From: Dioscorea cayenensis subsp. rotundata
Taxonomy: Eukaryota > Streptophyta > Magnoliopsida > Dioscoreales > Dioscoreaceae
Direction: 5' to 3'
Assembly (NCBI RefSeq): GCF_009730915.1
Contig: NC_052489.1
Span: forward strand, 27,707,916-27,771,915
Length of the DNA: 64,000 nucleotides
Below the pieces are notes generated by a model that searched no databases, was not told the origin of the DNA, and worked only from the letters and a program-made list of their open reading frames with translations. Of this stretch, positions 62,014 to 64,000 are shown one piece after another. The stretch's first letter is position 1; every line of letters starts with the position of its first letter. Position numbers and translations under genes: made by a program.

Positions 62014-63464
62014 TTAAGAGGAGAATGGCTGAAGCCATTGGAGTCCCTCAATGAAAGATGTGGTCAAAAATGGAGCAGCCTCTGTATCATTGAGCTTCTT
62101 CACATAAGGGGCTCTCAGTGTCACATTTGCTCCACTTCCACTACACTTATATTCTCCATAAAAAATAGTCCTGTTTTTATAAAATATATATATTATTTGA
62201 GCTCGATTCAACTTAAAAAAATAATGATATCAAAGACTTACTGATCTCTTGTCGGATCATTAAAATCATTCCATCCTTCAGGAGCGATAATATCAGTCAT
62301 GGTAGTGTATGCATAGATAACACGAGAATACGGTCTCCAAGCTCTACCCAACCATATCCTTCCAGTTCCTCCTATCATACAATTCACGAAAGCGAACCCG
62401 GTGTTTTCGTCAGCAGTCACTCTTCCATGTGCCGTCACTGCTCCATTAATGGTTTTCAACCCCGGTGCCACTGGACTAGCTATCGATATCAATTGGCAAT
62501 TCTGAAATGTAATTAGATGTATCAGTATATGATCTTGTATATTTGTAATGCCGTAAACATAATACTAACTTCGTATAAAGACAATCCGTCGCCGAAAATG
62601 AAATCTATGGATCCTTGGATAAAGCATTCTTTGAAGTAATGCCGGCCACGGTCATCATGAAGAGTGTCTTGTGCTCCAAAGAACCCACAACCCCAAAAGG
62701 CGGCTTGATCACCGCCGACTCTTATCGCCACTGCTTGAGCTCCAACGTCCCCCGGCTTCGGCATCGGAGCTACATTCTATTGTTGCATTCAAACAAACAC
62801 TTCAAATTTCTATGCTCCCAAAAAAAAAAAAAAATTGTATTGTGCAAGTTTAGTTTGTACCATGAAACTGATGTTCTTAGCAATGAAATTAGGCCCATAG
62901 ATTGTGACAGATGCACTGAAGAATGTACCATGAGCTGAATTTGCTGTGTCATTCCATACAATTGCAGTTGAATCCAGTCCTTGTCCTTGAAATGTGATGT
63001 TGGTTTTAGTCCTCGGAATCATAACCTTTTCACTGTTTCATTGCAATGTGATACATCAAAAATTAATTAATCCATGAGGGACTACTAGTTAACTGATTGT
63101 ACAGTCAAGCTTACTAGTAAATGCCTTTGTTGATCCAAATAACTGTTCTTTTCTGATTGAAATCAGTGACTGCATCCACAGCAGACTGAACCTTAGTGAA
63201 GTTGCAGCAACCATTGTGATCGACGCAGAGTGTGACCGTCGTGTTAGTCTCCGGTGGGGGAATGTCCGGTGGAAAATCATCGCAGATATTAACTTTTGGA
63301 ATGAAATCATGATGTCGATGATGACGTCTTGAGATAGGATTTCTGCATGTTAACATTGATAATATGGAATTTGGTGATGTGTAGGCAGTGAAATCTAAGT
63401 TGATGGAAATCAGAGCTGCAAGAATGGCTGACATTAGGAGAAGATAAGTTTCTCTGGAGTTCAT
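62014..63464 (-). CDS. pectinesterase (pectin methylesterase) without PMEI pro-domain
   Basis: Removes methyl esters from homogalacturonan in the cell wall (carbohydrate esterase family 8). Five exons on the minus strand: 63115-63464, 62861-63032, 62570-62776, 62242-62501, 62014-62170; 381 residues, frame intact. Starting at [20 protein letters not shown], a hydrophobic segment (about residues 7-22) serves as signal peptide or anchor. A further in-frame extension upstream exists but the hydrophobic start fits better. There is no inhibitor-like pro-region, so it is of the short type. Catalytic elements: QAVAIR (Gln188), GAQDTLHD (Asp211), [10 protein letters not shown] (Asp232) and LGRAW (Arg296, Trp298). 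Usual PMEs read VDFIFGNA, so IDFIFGDG is a mild variant. Closest remembered relatives are Arabidopsis PME15/QRT1-type proteins, but the subgroup is unsure. Confidence 0.94.
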
Positions 63465-64000
63465 GATGGAAAAAAAAGGGATTGAATGAAGATTGAATGA
63501 AGATGAGAAAGAGTGCTGACAAATAGAAAAAGGGAAAAGGTTTGACATGCACTTGAAGCACAAGGCTGAATTAGCATGTCTTGCAAACAACCTGTATCTT
63601 TAAGATTGGAATGTCAGTAATCAACCTACCATTTCTCTATCTGCTGAAAATTTGATATTGCTTCAGAAAGTGAGTGTTGTTTGATTGATCACCATATTTA
63701 CACTCACATTTTTTTTTTTTTTAAATTTTTTTGTTTTGTTTGTTATCATTATGGTATCAAATGTAAAAGGTTTGATTTGGAGCTTGTAGAACAGAGAGTG
63801 TTGTTGTTGATCTAATTAAGTAAAAACGATGGCAACCATTTGCATGTATTGTTTTTGAAATTTCTGATTGAAAGGCCAGTTGCAACAGTTAAATGCAGTC
63901 TAGTTTTTCTCTGTTAGCGCACATGATCGGGCGATGAGGTGCTCCCAGCGTAGGGAGAGAGTAGAGAGTGAGCTCCTTTGCTTTGCTCGCAAGTTGGGGT
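63465..64000. other. pectinesterase upstream region to window end
   Basis: Promoter side of the minus-strand pectinesterase gene, then AT-rich sequence with a T run (63711-63723). The last 80 bases are more GC-rich and may approach another gene, but nothing can be called. Confidence 0.5.

Noticed and set aside
9217-63464. A metabolic gene cluster or multi-gene system linking the window's genes
   Set aside because: The encoded functions belong to unrelated pathways, and spacing, orientation and promoters show no coordination beyond ordinary plant gene order.
63114-63590. Longer pectinesterase start about 40 codons upstream
   Set aside because: The extension has no clean ATG-initiated signal peptide and precedes a better start ([10 protein letters not shown]) that directly opens a hydrophobic secretion signal.

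Overview
This is nuclear DNA of a flowering plant, mostly about 65-70% A+T between genes, with GT-AG split genes whose introns are T-rich. GC-rich first exons in the copper ATPase and thioredoxin genes followed by AT-rich downstream exons suggest a monocot outside the grasses, but that is a guess. No prokaryotic, organellar or viral coding system is visible. Ten gene models can be supported by splicing conserved protein families by eye.

Layout: 0.3-0.7 kb, a small uncharacterised plant protein (-). 3.0-5.9 kb, TRAPP subunit BET3/TRAPPC3 (-), which faces an unrecognised transcribed-looking locus at about 6.1-9.0 kb (+) across a short shared promoter. 9.2-14.4 kb, an HMA5-type Cu(+) P1B-ATPase (-). 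16.3-18.5 kb, a solo LTR with a perfect 5-bp target duplication. 18.7-21.0 kb, mitochondrial thioredoxin o (+). 22.8-24.6 kb, a PLATZ zinc-binding transcription factor (+). 24.6-37.2 kb, a gene-poor, very AT-rich stretch with microsatellites, short hairpins and one GC-rich island. 37.2-44.7 kb, UDP-N-acetylglucosamine pyrophosphorylase (+). 45.6-48.0 kb, urease accessory protein UreD (+). 49.5-57.4 kb, plastid cytochrome P450 CYP97B3 (+). 60.6-61.3 kb, a single-exon VQ-motif regulator (+). 62.0-63.5 kb, a pectin methylesterase without an inhibitor pro-domain (-).

The genes belong to unrelated pathways (vesicle tethering, copper export, mitochondrial redox, amino-sugar nucleotide synthesis, urease activation, carotenoid hydroxylation, jasmonate/defence regulation, wall pectin) and show no functional cluster. 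The most notable points are two genes (HMA5 and TrxO) that each carry one extra base in a conserved exon, a CRPC active site in the thioredoxin, the solo LTR lying 150 bp upstream of the thioredoxin start codon, a tandem splice acceptor in UreD where one choice creates an immediate stop, and several compact palindromic elements. I found no convincing undescribed multi-gene system. Exon boundaries were placed by hand from splice signals and family similarity remembered from known plant proteins; no alignment or database search was run.
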